A DNA stretch of 62,598 nucleotides from UBA993 sp964485855 (GTDB lineage Bacteria; Bacillota; Dethiobacteria; DTU022). The stretch covers positions 1 through 62,598 of the forward strand of contig CAZAKI010000008.1 of assembly GCA_964485855.1 (NCBI GenBank), read 5' to 3'. The translations under genes were made by a program, and so were the position numbers. The notes beneath the pieces are model-generated. The model was given only the letters and a program-made list of their open reading frames with translations. It was not told the origin of the DNA and did not search any database. Below are positions 1 through 9,486 of the stretch, in pieces (the first letter of the stretch is position 1; every line of letters starts with the position of its first letter).

Positions 1-27
1 TTTCCTTCAGCTGTTATTATTCGCCTG

Positions 28-996
28 TCAGGGCAGGATATCCTTCACTATTTCGTAAATATTTTCCGCCAACATATCAGGTTCATTGGATTCACTGATC
101 ATGATCCACTGTATCTCCTTCTCTCTTCTGAACCAAGTCAACTGTCTTTTAGCCAGGTTTCTAGTTTCTTTTTTAATTGTTTCAACTACACGCTTTAAAT
201 CTCCTTGGTGATCATTTTTCAGGTAGGCAAAAAGATGACGATAGCCTAAAATATTTAAGCCAGGATCTTCTGCCTTGTAGCCTAATTCTACTAATCTCTT
301 AACCTCTTCCAGCCATCCAGCTTCCATCATTAAATCTACTCGTTGATTGATTCTTTTATAAAGAGTTTGCCGATCCATATCGAGACCGATTAGCACGGTG
401 TAATAAGGGTTTTCTGACTTGGCTGTATTTACTGCCTGATCTGAGATCCTTTGATTTTCAAACTCATAGACTTCCAAAGCACGGATGATCCTTCGGCGGT
501 CGTTAGGATGAATAGAAATAGCTGCTAAAGGATCTACTTCTTTCAGCCGTGAATAGAGATAATCCAAACCAAGAAGCAAAGCTTGCTTTTCGAAATAATT
601 TCTTAGCTCACGGCTTGATCCTTTTTGTCCAAAGGCATATCCGGCTTTTACAGCTCGGATATAAAGCCCGGTGCCGCCTACCATGAAAGGTAATTTATTG
701 TTCATCCATAGCAGTTTGATGAGTTGGTCGGCTGCTTTCTTGTAATCAGCAACACTGAATTGTTGGTCAGGTTCAACGACATCGATCAAATGATGTTTTG
801 CTTTCTGCCTTTCAGCTGTATTGGGTTTAGCCGTTCCAATATCCAACCTGCGGTAAACTTGTGCCGAATCAGCGCTTATTATCTCTGTTTTCAGCATTGT
901 GGCCAACTTTAGGGCAATAGACGTTTTACCTACTGCTGTTGGACCGGCAAGCACAACCAGAGGTATTTTGGAGCAACCTTTAAACTCATTCATCAT
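28..996 (-). CDS. miaA: tRNA dimethylallyltransferase MiaA
   Basis: Transfers a dimethylallyl group from DMAPP to N6 of A37 in tRNAs that read codons starting with U. The N-terminal P-loop GPTAVGKT, the following DSAQVYRRLDIGTAKP block and the GGTGLYIRA motif are diagnostic, and 322 residues is the usual family length. Its start overlaps the mutL stop by one base (TAATG); two tandem ATG codons make the exact start uncertain by one residue. It is the last gene of the miaB-mutS-mutL-miaA string, and its i6A37 product is the substrate of MiaB encoded at the other end. Bases 1-27 beyond its stop show no feature; hfq, a frequent next gene in Firmicutes, would lie outside the window. Confidence 0.97.
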   Translation of the reverse strand: MMNEFKGCSKIPLVVLAGPTAVGKTSIALKLATMLKTEIISADSAQVYRRLDIGTAKPNTAERQKAKHHLIDVVEPDQQFSVADYKKAADQLIKLLWMNNKLPFMVGGTGLYIRAVKAGYAFGQKGSSRELRNYFEKQALLLGLDYLYSRLKEVDPLAAISIHPNDRRRIIRALEVYEFENQRISDQAVNTAKSENPYYTVLIGLDMDRQTLYKRINQRVDLMMEAGWLEEVKRLVELGYKAEDPGLNILGYRHLFAYLKNDHQGDLKRVVETIKKETRNLAKRQLTWFRREKEIQWIMISESNEPDMLAENIYEIVKDILP

Positions 997-2756
997 TAAT
1001 TGCCTTTTCGTAAGAAAGACCTCTCCAAGTCATTGCGTTTAAAAATGATGACGGTCGGTCTACCATGCGGACAATAACCTGAGTTGTCAGTTTCAGACCA
1101 TTCATTTATTAGCTGTTCAATTTCCATTTTATCAAGTCGCTGCTTCGCTTTTATTGAACGATGACAGGCTATTGTCTTTAAGAGAATATCGTGCTGAAAA
1201 TCCGGAATATCGTCATCGCCGTTAATCAATCTTTCGATTAAATCATATAACTCGAAATCGCTAATTTGTGCTTCGTCCATGAAAGGAACTGCACGGACCA
1301 CATAACTGTTATCTCCCATTAATTCAAATTCAATGCCTACTGCTGCAAGAAATGGCAGTATTTTCGGTATTCTGTCAGTCCATGACCGTGGAACGTTTAA
1401 TGCATAGGGAATAGTCAGTTGGACTCTGCTCTGCTTAATTTTTTCTTCATCCACACTTTGAAGACGATTGTAGAGCAGTCTTTCATGAGCCGCGTGTTGA
1501 TCGACTAGTAAAAGATCTTCTCCCTTTTGGATAATAATATAACTATTTAAGTATTGACCAATTATTTTATAATCTTTCATTCCACTTTGTGCTTGATCAG
1601 CACCAAGGCAAGTATTATCTTGTAAGTTCTGAGAGGACCATACTGCTGGGCTTGATGTGAAAGCTGCCGGATTGTCCCGTATAATTACATTTTGCAGGTT
1701 TAGATTGTCGATGGTCTTTGAATCCGGGTTTTGATTCTTTAGCGGCCAAGGGGTGATGCTACTGATTTCCTGCAGCGTGAGTTTTACGCTCTTGTTAACA
1801 GCATTTTTTACCGTTTCCGGGTCTAAAAATCTAATCTCAGTTTTTGCCGGGTGAACATTAACATCAAGTTGGTTTTGCTGCAGCTGAAGATTTAGCACCG
1901 CATAGGGGAAACGTTTAGATGGCAGCAGATCACCGTATCCTCTTGATATGGCGCTGATCAGCATGGCATTTTTAACTAGGCGCTTGTTAACAATCAATGT
2001 AATCCAGCGTTTAGAAGCCCGGTTAAGATGAGGCAGTGAAAAGTAGCCCTCTAGCCTAAGATTATTAATACTTTTAGCTGGACTGCTCAGCTCAACCATA
2101 TTACTGGCAATATTTGAACCATAAATCGATCCGATGGTATGCAGCAGTATTCCATCACCGTTCGTTTTTATAATAATTCTATTACTGCTTTTGAGAGTAA
2201 ATGCTACCTGTGGAAAAGCAAGAGCCAGTTCATTAATCAAATAACTGATTCTTGCTGTTTCAACAGAGGGAGCGCGTAAAAATTTTCGGCGACCTGGAGT
2301 ATTATAAAAAAGGTTCTTAACCTCTACTGTTGTTCCATAAGGAGTGCCTGTTTCAGCTTCATTTGTTATTTCGCCGCCGCTGAGAGAAATTTTAAAACCA
2401 CTCAGTGAATTTTTAGTTCTACTAATCATCTCAACCCTAGCCACGGCAGCAATACTCGGCAGTGCTTCTCCCCTGAATCCAAGGCTGGCAAGCTGATCCA
2501 AGTCATCAATCTTTTGCAGCTTGCTGGTTGCAAATCGCTTAAAGGCTAAACCTAATTCGTCGCCGGCCAGACCATGACCGTTGTCACGAACAAGTATTTT
2601 ATCAATGCCTCCTCTTTCAACTTCAACTTCAATCCTGGTCGCTTCGGCATCCAGAGCGTTTTCGACCAGCTCTTTAACCACGGAGGCCGGATTCTCAATA
2701 ACTTCTCCAGCAGCGATCATTTCAGCTGTTATTTGATCAAGGATTCTAATGGGCAT
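996..2756 (-). CDS. mutL: DNA mismatch repair protein MutL
   Basis: ATPase and matchmaker of methyl-independent mismatch repair. The N-terminal GHKL ATPase domain shows ELVENALDA, DNGHG and GFRGEALPSIA. The C-terminal domain carries the nicking-endonuclease motifs of MutL from bacteria without MutH: ACHRSIKA and CPHGRP are present. The metal-binding motif reads DQHAAHERLLYN, so the second acidic residue of the usual DQHA(x)2E(x)4E pattern is Asn here. Length (586 aa) is normal for Firmicutes. The gene lies 30 bp downstream of mutS on the same strand and is translationally coupled to miaA. Endonuclease activity is probable from family membership, with the motif change as a caveat. Confidence 0.97.
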   Translation of the reverse strand: MPIRILDQITAEMIAAGEVIENPASVVKELVENALDAEATRIEVEVERGGIDKILVRDNGHGLAGDELGLAFKRFATSKLQKIDDLDQLASLGFRGEALPSIAAVARVEMISRTKNSLSGFKISLSGGEITNEAETGTPYGTTVEVKNLFYNTPGRRKFLRAPSVETARISYLINELALAFPQVAFTLKSSNRIIIKTNGDGILLHTIGSIYGSNIASNMVELSSPAKSINNLRLEGYFSLPHLNRASKRWITLIVNKRLVKNAMLISAISRGYGDLLPSKRFPYAVLNLQLQQNQLDVNVHPAKTEIRFLDPETVKNAVNKSVKLTLQEISSITPWPLKNQNPDSKTIDNLNLQNVIIRDNPAAFTSSPAVWSSQNLQDNTCLGADQAQSGMKDYKIIGQYLNSYIIIQKGEDLLLVDQHAAHERLLYNRLQSVDEEKIKQSRVQLTIPYALNVPRSWTDRIPKILPFLAAVGIEFELMGDNSYVVRAVPFMDEAQISDFELYDLIERLINGDDDIPDFQHDILLKTIACHRSIKAKQRLDKMEIEQLINEWSETDNSGYCPHGRPTVIIFKRNDLERSFLRKGN

Positions 2757-2786
2757 AATTTTTATAAGCTCCTGCTTTAAAAATGA

Positions 2787-5393
2787 TCAATCGTCTAGCT
2801 CAAAAAGCTCTTTTTGCAAATCATATAAAATCTGCATTGAATCAATCGGCGTAATTTGATTTAGATCATATTCTTTAAGACGTTCAATAATTCGCCTTGC
2901 CCGCCCGTCTTCATTACTACTATGATTAGAGAGCATCGGCAGAAAGCTCAACTGCTGTTCAGCAGCAGTTGAAGCAGCCAGCTCTAATTCACTCAGGACG
3001 TTCTCTGCTCGAATCAGAACTTCCGTCGGCAATCCTGCCAGGCGAGCTACATTAATACCATAACTTTTATCAGCTCGACCTTCTACGATTTGGCGTAAAA
3101 AGATTACTTTTTTACCTTTTTCCTTAACTGACATAGAATAGTTCTTTACGCCCTCTAAATCATTTTCAAGCCTGGTTAGCTCATGATAGTGGGTAGAAAA
3201 AAGCGTCTTTGCCTTAATCTTACCGGCAATGTATTCGATAACCGAGCGAGCGATACTCATGCCATCATAAGTACTGGTTCCCCTCCCTATCTCATCAAGG
3301 ATAATTAGGCTTTCACTGGTCGCTTCGTTTAAAATTGTAGCTGTTTCAATCATTTCGACCATGAACGTACTATGACCACGGCTTAAATCGTCACTGGCTC
3401 CTACGCGGGCAAAAATCCGATCAAAGATTGGAATCAAAGCTTGATTAGCTGGTACAAAGCTACCCATTTGCGCTAAAATCGCAATCAAGGCAACACTTCT
3501 GATATAAGTACTTTTGCCGGCCATGTTTGGTCCGGTAATCAGGAGAATAAAATTCTGCTGATCGATCACGATATCATTGGCTACAAATTGTTCAAAAGCC
3601 AGTACTTCAACCACCGGATGCCTGGCCTGTTTTACAATCATCACTTGATCACTTGAAAACTGAGGACGGCAGTAGTGATTATTTTCGGCAGTCTCGGCTA
3701 AACCCTGTCGAAAATCAAGCTCGGCAATTAAGTTTGCCGTAGCGACTAATTGCTCAGTTTGATTGCTTACTAAGGCTCTTAGTTCTTCAAACAGAAAATA
3801 TTCAAGGGCATAAAGTTTTTCCCGGGCACCAGATATTTGTTCTTCAAGATTATGCAAAATCTCCGTTGTGTACCGCTCGGCTCCCACCAGGGTTTGTTTT
3901 CGGTGGTACTCTGGCGGCACCTGTTTTGTATTATTCTTGGTTACTTCTATGAAATAACCGAAATTGCGGTTAAAACCAACCTTTAGCGATTTGATCCCTG
4001 TTTTTTCACGTTCCTTTTTTTCAAAATCCAAGATCATTTTACTGCTATGCTCAGTCAGCTGTCTTAACCGATCAGCTTCCGCATGGTAACCATCACGGAA
4101 AAGCCCTCCCTCTTTTAAGGCTAAAGGCGGTTCTTCTTGCAGGGCATTTTCAATCATCACGATTAAATCAGCGCAATCAGGTAGCTGAGAGGCAATATCG
4201 GACAACTCAGCTGACTCTAAATCACTGAGCATAGTTTTTAGTGGTTTAACTTTCTTAAGGGTGTTTTTAAGAGCTATTAAATCACGTGCATTTACTTTTT
4301 GGTAGGCTAATTTGCTGCAAAATCTTTCCAGATCGAAAACTTTATTTAATATCGAACGTAGTTCGCTTCGCGCCAGTGGTTTATTGATTAACTCTTCAAC
4401 GGCATTGAGCCTGCCTTCAATTAACTTTAAATCAAGCAGTGGTTGCTCCAGTCTTCTTTTTAACAGCCTTCTTCCCATCCCGGTCAGACAGTGATCAATA
4501 ATGACCAGCAAATTTCCATATTTATACCCGTCAGTTATCGATTCTGTCAGTTCTAAGTTGCGGCTGGTAATATTATCAATGAACATAAAACGCTTGTTGA
4601 AATAAAGTTCCGGAGGTCTAAAGTGCGGTATTCCTTTAGGTAGTTGTTTAAGTATTTTCAAATAATCAAGAGTTGTTGCTGCCGCTATCAGGGCAAGCGG
4701 ATACTTAGCCAGTTCAAGGTGAACGTTAATATCGAGTTTCCAATGTGCATCAATTAGTGCGGTTGCTTCTTCTAAGTCAAGAATATTTTGCAGTTGATCG
4801 ATATTTTTTATTCTACCGTCATTTAGGATGTTTTGACACAATTCTGCTGTTTTTATGTTGCTGCATAGTATTTCAGCCGGTTCAAGACGTTTTAACTCGT
4901 CTAAAAGCAACTCTTGTGCCTCGTCGCCACTCTGTTCTGTAACCTGGAACTCACCAGTAGAAACATCGATAGCAGCAAGCCCGAAAGTATTGTCCTTACT
5001 CACTATAACTACCAGATAATTGTTTTTCCCTTCATCCAGCATTTCTGCTTCGCTGATGGTTCCGGGGGTTAGAATCCTGGTAATTTCTCTTCTTACAAGC
5101 CCTTTGGCCTGAGCGGAGTTTTCTACCTGCTCGCAGATTACAATTTTAAATCCTTTATTAATCAACTTGTTAAGATAATTGTCAACAGCATGAATTGGAA
5201 CCCCCGCCAAGGGGATAGGGTCGGTACTCCCGCCGTCCCTCGATGTAAGGACGATATCTAACTCTCGTGCTGCCAGTTCAGCATCTTCAAAGAATAACTC
5301 GTAAAAATCTCCAACCTGAAACATCAGCAGTTTATCAGGATGTAATGTTTTAATCTTTCGGTATTGTTCCATCATCGGGCTGCTACGGCTCAT
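2787..5393 (-). CDS. mutS: DNA mismatch repair protein MutS
   Basis: Recognises base mismatches and small loops and recruits MutL. The N-terminal mismatch-reading domain contains GDFYELF, where Phe30 and Glu32 are the base-stacking and contact residues of MutS1. The C-terminal ATPase shows Walker A GPNMAGKST, Walker B with LIILDEIGRGTSTYDG, and a helix-turn-helix dimerisation tail. At 868 aa it is a full-length MutS1, not MutS2. It starts three bases after the miaB stop and is clearly co-transcribed. Met1, Met7 and Met8 are all possible starts; Met1 is given because it leaves the shortest gap to miaB. Confidence 0.97.
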   Translation of the reverse strand: MSRSSPMMEQYRKIKTLHPDKLLMFQVGDFYELFFEDAELAARELDIVLTSRDGGSTDPIPLAGVPIHAVDNYLNKLINKGFKIVICEQVENSAQAKGLVRREITRILTPGTISEAEMLDEGKNNYLVVIVSKDNTFGLAAIDVSTGEFQVTEQSGDEAQELLLDELKRLEPAEILCSNIKTAELCQNILNDGRIKNIDQLQNILDLEEATALIDAHWKLDINVHLELAKYPLALIAAATTLDYLKILKQLPKGIPHFRPPELYFNKRFMFIDNITSRNLELTESITDGYKYGNLLVIIDHCLTGMGRRLLKRRLEQPLLDLKLIEGRLNAVEELINKPLARSELRSILNKVFDLERFCSKLAYQKVNARDLIALKNTLKKVKPLKTMLSDLESAELSDIASQLPDCADLIVMIENALQEEPPLALKEGGLFRDGYHAEADRLRQLTEHSSKMILDFEKKEREKTGIKSLKVGFNRNFGYFIEVTKNNTKQVPPEYHRKQTLVGAERYTTEILHNLEEQISGAREKLYALEYFLFEELRALVSNQTEQLVATANLIAELDFRQGLAETAENNHYCRPQFSSDQVMIVKQARHPVVEVLAFEQFVANDIVIDQQNFILLITGPNMAGKSTYIRSVALIAILAQMGSFVPANQALIPIFDRIFARVGASDDLSRGHSTFMVEMIETATILNEATSESLIILDEIGRGTSTYDGMSIARSVIEYIAGKIKAKTLFSTHYHELTRLENDLEGVKNYSMSVKEKGKKVIFLRQIVEGRADKSYGINVARLAGLPTEVLIRAENVLSELELAASTAAEQQLSFLPMLSNHSSNEDGRARRIIERLKEYDLNQITPIDSMQILYDLQKELFELDD

Positions 5394-5395
5394 TT

Positions 5396-6769
5396 TCAGT
5401 CTCCCTTTAACTCTCCCAACAGGTTCCAGGTTCTAGCCTCAGTAATTTGTACCTTGACCAATTTTCCAGGTTTCAATCCCTTTGCTTCAAAGTGAACTAG
5501 CTTATTTGTTCTGGTCCGCCCGGTTTGCAATTCTGGTTTATTTTTGCTGTTGCCCTCGGTTAACACTTCCACTTCATGATGCAAAAGACTTTTGTTATGC
5601 TCTTCACTGATCCGATGCTGGAGATTATTTAGTCTTTGCAAACGTTCTTCTTTTAATTCATTACTTAGTTGATCGGGCAGCGCGGCAGCAGCAGTATTCT
5701 TGCGAGGTGAGTAAAGAAATGAGAAGGCGTTGTCAAAGCGAGCTTCCTCAATCAATAAAAGGGTGTCGTTAAAGTCTGTTTCCGTTTCACCAGGAAAACC
5801 AACAATAAAATCAGTGGTAATAGCCACGCCGGGAACTTTATCCCTGATCTTTTTAACCAGGGTCAGATAGTACTCCCGGGTATAATGGCGGTTCATCTGA
5901 TTTAGAATCCGGTTACTGCCTGATTGGACCGGTAAATGAAAGTGTTCACAAATATTTTCTCCTCTACTGACTGCATCGATTAGTTGAACTGATAAATCTT
6001 TAGGGTGTGAAGTCATAAACCTGATTCGCTCGAGTCCGTCGAGATTATTTAATTTCAATAGTAGATCGGGGAAACTAATTTTTTTAGGCAGATCATGACC
6101 GTATGAATTAACATTTTGGCCCAACAGAGTTAACTCTATAACGCCTTTCGCAGTAAGCGATCTAGCTTCGTTTAGGATATTATCCATCTCTCTGCTACGC
6201 TCTTGACCCCTGACATAAGGTACAATGCAGTAAGAACAATAATTATTGCATCCATAGATTACCGGAAGCCAGGCTTTATAAAAAGTGCGTCGGACTACAG
6301 GTAATCCTTCCCGGTTACTGTAATCTTCGCTAAGATCAACAACTACTGTTTTATATCTAATTGCCTCTTTTATTAATTCTGGCAGGCGAGGTAAAGCATG
6401 TGTGCCAAAGATCAAATTCACAAATGGAAAACGTTCCTTGATATAATGAGCAAGTTCTTGCTGTTGGGTCATGCAACCAGCAACGGCAAGTAGTAAATTT
6501 GGATTTTTTTCTTTGAGCTTGCTGAATTTTCCTAAGAGCGAGGCTACCTTATCTTCAGGCTTCTGACGGACAGCGCAGGTGTTGATAATAATCAGATCAG
6601 CTTCTTCAGGATTTACTGTTTCAACATAACCTAGATTTTCGACTAGAGCGGCCATCACTTCCGAGTCATGCTCATTCATCTGGCAGCCGAAGGTGATCAT
6701 CTGATATTTTTTACCTAGACCGAATTGCTCGATCTGGTTTAATGCTTCATGGCAATTACTGCTTAACAC
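5396..6769 (-). CDS. miaB: tRNA-2-methylthio-N6-dimethylallyladenosine synthase MiaB
   Basis: Radical SAM methylthiotransferase that converts i6A37 (made by MiaA) to ms2i6A37. Order of domains: N-terminal UPF0004 domain with three cluster cysteines (TFGCQMN, NTCAVR, AGCMTQ), radical SAM domain with CNNYCSYCIVPYVRG (CxxxCxxC), and a C-terminal TRAM domain ending near ARTWNLLGEL. Its 457 aa is normal. A GTG start is chosen because GGGGAG lies seven bases upstream. The upstream DUF2937 gene ends one base before the start, so the two are in one transcript. The family also includes MtaB and RimO, but the context and N-terminal motifs fit MiaB. Confidence 0.95.
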   Translation of the reverse strand: MLSSNCHEALNQIEQFGLGKKYQMITFGCQMNEHDSEVMAALVENLGYVETVNPEEADLIIINTCAVRQKPEDKVASLLGKFSKLKEKNPNLLLAVAGCMTQQQELAHYIKERFPFVNLIFGTHALPRLPELIKEAIRYKTVVVDLSEDYSNREGLPVVRRTFYKAWLPVIYGCNNYCSYCIVPYVRGQERSREMDNILNEARSLTAKGVIELTLLGQNVNSYGHDLPKKISFPDLLLKLNNLDGLERIRFMTSHPKDLSVQLIDAVSRGENICEHFHLPVQSGSNRILNQMNRHYTREYYLTLVKKIRDKVPGVAITTDFIVGFPGETETDFNDTLLLIEEARFDNAFSFLYSPRKNTAAAALPDQLSNELKEERLQRLNNLQHRISEEHNKSLLHHEVEVLTEGNSKNKPELQTGRTRTNKLVHFEAKGLKPGKLVKVQITEARTWNLLGELKGD

Positions 6770-6770
6770 A

Positions 6771-7325
6771 TTAATGCTCCCCGCGGATACTTTCGTGTTT
6801 ACTGAAATTTAATTTTTGAGGTTTCCGGTTAAAAGGGAAAGTAATGACAGCTTTGAGGAGCGCGTAAATACCCCAACCCAACAATAGACCGGAAAGGGCA
6901 TAAGTTAAACCTTCGACTGTTGTAGGAATACCCGGCATGAAGTTATTCCATGTTCCAGCTGCGATCGACCAGTCAACCTCTTGGATAAAAATCAACCAGC
7001 GATTATAAATGGTTGCTCCCTGCAAAGCCGTATAGGACTGATCCAGTTCATTATAACGATCAAGTAAAGCTTCGATTACCTGACCCGATGAAACAAAAAT
7101 TTCACTTGACGAATTTAGATGTTCGAGAATATAATCTTCCAAAGTTAAACCTAAATCTTCTGCTGCCCTGATATACAAATCAAGAGCCCTTTTGGCTTCA
7201 TCAAGATGACCACCCAACCTTTGCAGGTACTGGCCGTAAAACTGGGGAAACTGCGAAAGGGTAACTGCGCCAAGGGCGGCAGCGATCCGATCTAAGATGT
7301 TATCCAGAAATTTTAGTGGTTTCAA
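6771..7325 (-). CDS. DUF2937 family membrane-associated protein
   Basis: Function unknown. The N-terminal part (LGAVTLSQFPQFYGQYLQRL followed by GGHLDEA) matches what I recall of the DUF2937 family, and one hydrophobic segment near the C-terminus (LSGLLLGWGIYALLKAVI) suggests membrane anchoring. A longer frame opens upstream inside the ferredoxin gene, but its first 27 codons read through ferredoxin sequence in another frame and look unreal. I prefer a TTG start at 7325 preceded by AGAGGG, which places it six bases after the ferredoxin stop and gives 184 aa. It ends one base before miaB. The link between this protein, the ferredoxin and MiaB is positional only. Confidence 0.7.
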   Translation of the reverse strand: MKPLKFLDNILDRIAAALGAVTLSQFPQFYGQYLQRLGGHLDEAKRALDLYIRAAEDLGLTLEDYILEHLNSSSEIFVSSGQVIEALLDRYNELDQSYTALQGATIYNRWLIFIQEVDWSIAAGTWNNFMPGIPTTVEGLTYALSGLLLGWGIYALLKAVITFPFNRKPQKLNFSKHESIRGEH

Positions 7326-7330
7326 CTTCT

Positions 7331-7558
7331 TTAACCCTCTTTCTTTATTTTCTGGGGTTCCTCTTTTTCTACCTGGATGGCAAAATCCGGACAGAGGTAC
7401 TCGCATAATTTACAACCGGTACAGGCTTCAGGATCGATAAATTCAGGACTCCCATCCTCGCTGGGTCTCAGATTTTCTTTCGGACAAAATGCAAAGCAGA
7501 TACCGCAATCTTTACAACGTTCATTGTAAACTTTCAGTTTAAATCTTGCTTTACTCAT
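7331..7558 (-). CDS. 2[4Fe-4S] ferredoxin
   Basis: A 75-residue ferredoxin with two cluster-binding motifs, CKDCGICFAFCP and CTGCKLCEYLCP. The arrangement resembles the small ferredoxin-like delta subunits of 2-oxoacid oxidoreductases, but no such enzyme is encoded nearby. The ATG at 7558 is chosen over an earlier in-frame ATG because AAAGGGAA sits just upstream of it. It heads the DUF2937-miaB-mutS-mutL-miaA string. Radical SAM enzymes such as MiaB need a low-potential electron donor, so this may be its partner; that is inference from position. Confidence 0.85.
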   Translation of the reverse strand: MSKARFKLKVYNERCKDCGICFAFCPKENLRPSEDGSPEFIDPEACTGCKLCEYLCPDFAIQVEKEEPQKIKKEG

Positions 7559-7636
7559 AAAAATAATTCCCTTTCGTCTGGTCGGAGAATATTTCAATTA
7601 TTTTTTCCCTTAAAGAGATGTTTTCTCTATTATAGC

Positions 7637-8371
7637 TCAAAAGCAATCATCGCTAAAGTTTTCATGCTGATCACCATTTTTCATAATTTCTGTTGATTCT
7701 GCATCTCGTTTGATCTTATGGCGATACCAGAGATATAAAGCGCCACCAATTATGGTTACAGCGGGAATGCTTAGCAACCACGGCGAAAGCCTGCTAAGCA
7801 TTTTTATATAGATAAAAATAATTTTCATTGATTGAGTAAGTACAAGGCTTGATCCGATATAAACCAGGCTGAAGATTAATCCCCCTAAGAATGTGTAAAG
7901 TGTAAAAAGATAAAAATTCATGTGCATAGCACCGGCGGGAAACGAAATAAAAGTGCGTGAAAAACCCCACAGTTGAGCCATAAATATAGAAAAATTACCA
8001 TACTGTTTCCAAAGTCTAAATAATTTTGATCGACCTGAGTGATCATTGTATCCAGAGACCAATTGGGTATTAATGATATTAGCCTTCACCTTTTTCCCAA
8101 CGATATTACCGATCATACCGATAAAATAACTGAGAACACTGCCCAGCGTGATGCCAATCGTCGAAGCTATAAAGATGGCCCAAAATGATACTGTTCCGCG
8201 TAAGATTAAAGTTCCGGCGGTTAATAAAACAATAGCTGAGGTAAAAGGTACTCCGGCACTTTCCGCAAACATTGCTACCGCAATACCATAAGCTCCATAT
8301 TTGGCAATAATTAGATCTAAGAATTGATAAATGCTCTCAAAAGGCTCAATACTGTCAACAATATTTTCCAT
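7637..8371 (-). CDS. DedA family integral membrane protein
   Basis: DedA/SNARE-associated family protein with about five hydrophobic segments over 244 aa. The family signature is visible as an N-terminal acidic patch (AMFAESAGVPFTSA) and the arginine motif FSRTFISFPAGAMHM in the middle. DedA proteins are polytopic membrane proteins; several act as flippases for undecaprenyl phosphate or phospholipids and affect envelope homeostasis. The substrate here cannot be told. The ATG at 8371 is used; a TTG one codon earlier is also open. It begins four bases after the ROK kinase stop, so the two form one operon without obvious functional link. Confidence 0.85.
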   Translation of the reverse strand: MENIVDSIEPFESIYQFLDLIIAKYGAYGIAVAMFAESAGVPFTSAIVLLTAGTLILRGTVSFWAIFIASTIGITLGSVLSYFIGMIGNIVGKKVKANIINTQLVSGYNDHSGRSKLFRLWKQYGNFSIFMAQLWGFSRTFISFPAGAMHMNFYLFTLYTFLGGLIFSLVYIGSSLVLTQSMKIIFIYIKMLSRLSPWLLSIPAVTIIGGALYLWYRHKIKRDAESTEIMKNGDQHENFSDDCF

Positions 8372-8374
8372 CAA

Positions 8375-9328
8375 TTAACTTTCCACCTTCTTGGTTAACA
8401 TTGCATATATTCCCCAGACACCCGATTCTTCTCCCAGCTTTGCTTTAACAACAGCCAGGTTGGTAATATCTACAGTCGGTTTTATCGCGTACTGCCTAAT
8501 TTTCGCATCAACTTTTTTGATCAGATCAGGATTGGCTACTGCTATCCCTCCACCAATAACCAGGCAGGTTGGATTTAACAAAGTAACCAAGTTTGCCAAG
8601 CCCAAACTAATATTATCAACTGCTTGCTCCACAATCCTTTGGGCAGTTTTATTACCATGACTTGCTGCTTTAAAAATCGAGGCGGTTGTAATTGTTTCCA
8701 GTCCCAAATCTTGTGGTTCCCAGATCTGTGCTGCAATTTGTTCAATCGCTCTGCCCGAAGCCCAAGTTTCAAGGCAATTATCACCACCACAGTTGCATTT
8801 TTTTTCACTACCAAATGATTTTGTATGACCAATCTCTCCGGCAAATCCGGAACTACCCCGGTATAAACGGCCATTTAAATAAAAGCCACCACCGATACCG
8901 GTACTTAAAGTACTATAGATAACATATTTTTTATTCTGGGCGGCCCCATAAAATGTTTCGCCGATTACTGCAGCATTTGCATCGTTTTCGAGCAGCACGG
9001 GTATCTTCAGCTTATTGCTAAATATTTCTCGAAGGGCTACCGGTTTGTCCCACCCTAGATTTGGAGCTTGATGGACAAGCCCCAGTTCATGCTCTACAAA
9101 ACCAGCAAAACAGATACCAGCGCCGGCAATCCGTTTGGAGAGTACTAAACTTGTTGTCTGTTCTCGCTCTTGGATTATGTTCGAAACAAGAACAGCAATC
9201 ATCTCAGCCGAAGCTTTTTCCGGAGTTATTAATTTATTCCTATAGATGATTTCATCCTTATTATTAAAAAGCGTGATTAATATTTTTGTTCCACCAATAT
9301 CAATTGCCAGGTAATAATCATTTTCCAT
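8375..9328 (-). CDS. ROK family sugar kinase (glucokinase-like)
   Basis: ATP-dependent sugar kinase or ROK-type glucokinase. The N-terminal phosphate-binding motif AIDIGGTK, the catalytic region ENDANAA, the STGIGGGF glycine-rich loop, EIGHTKSFG and the zinc-binding motif CNCGGDNCLETWASG mark a ROK kinase; there is no N-terminal helix-turn-helix, so it is an enzyme rather than a ROK repressor. Length (317 aa) is typical. Glucose is the most likely substrate, but fructose, N-acetylglucosamine or N-acetylmannosamine cannot be excluded. It could use the glucose released together with glucose-1-phosphate by the GH65 phosphorylase near 57 kb. Confidence 0.88.
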   Translation of the reverse strand: MENDYYLAIDIGGTKILITLFNNKDEIIYRNKLITPEKASAEMIAVLVSNIIQEREQTTSLVLSKRIAGAGICFAGFVEHELGLVHQAPNLGWDKPVALREIFSNKLKIPVLLENDANAAVIGETFYGAAQNKKYVIYSTLSTGIGGGFYLNGRLYRGSSGFAGEIGHTKSFGSEKKCNCGGDNCLETWASGRAIEQIAAQIWEPQDLGLETITTASIFKAASHGNKTAQRIVEQAVDNISLGLANLVTLLNPTCLVIGGGIAVANPDLIKKVDAKIRQYAIKPTVDITNLAVVKAKLGEESGVWGIYAMLTKKVES

Positions 9329-9412
9329 GTTTTACACCCACCGATTGACTTGTGATCTAATCCAAGTCTGTTTTCTGCAACATTCTTTAAACCATTATAA
9401 ATTATAACATTT

Positions 9413-9447
9413 AAATAAAAAAGAAAACCCTGCATTATAACAAGGTC
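9413..9447 (-). terminator. Intrinsic terminator of the redox operon
   Basis: On the minus strand a stem GACCTTG / CAGGGTT (with two G-U pairs) and an 8-base loop is followed by TTTCTTTTTTATTT. It sits about 40 bases after the stop of the DAO-family gene and before the promoter region of the ROK kinase, so it closes the three-gene redox operon. Confidence 0.7.
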
Positions 9448-9486
9448 TGCAATCCTTATACTGATTTTAAACTCAAAAGCTGCAGA

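Noticed and set aside
8575..8874. 99-residue frame overlapping the ROK kinase on the same strand
   Set aside because: It lies inside the kinase coding region in another frame; the kinase has all family motifs.
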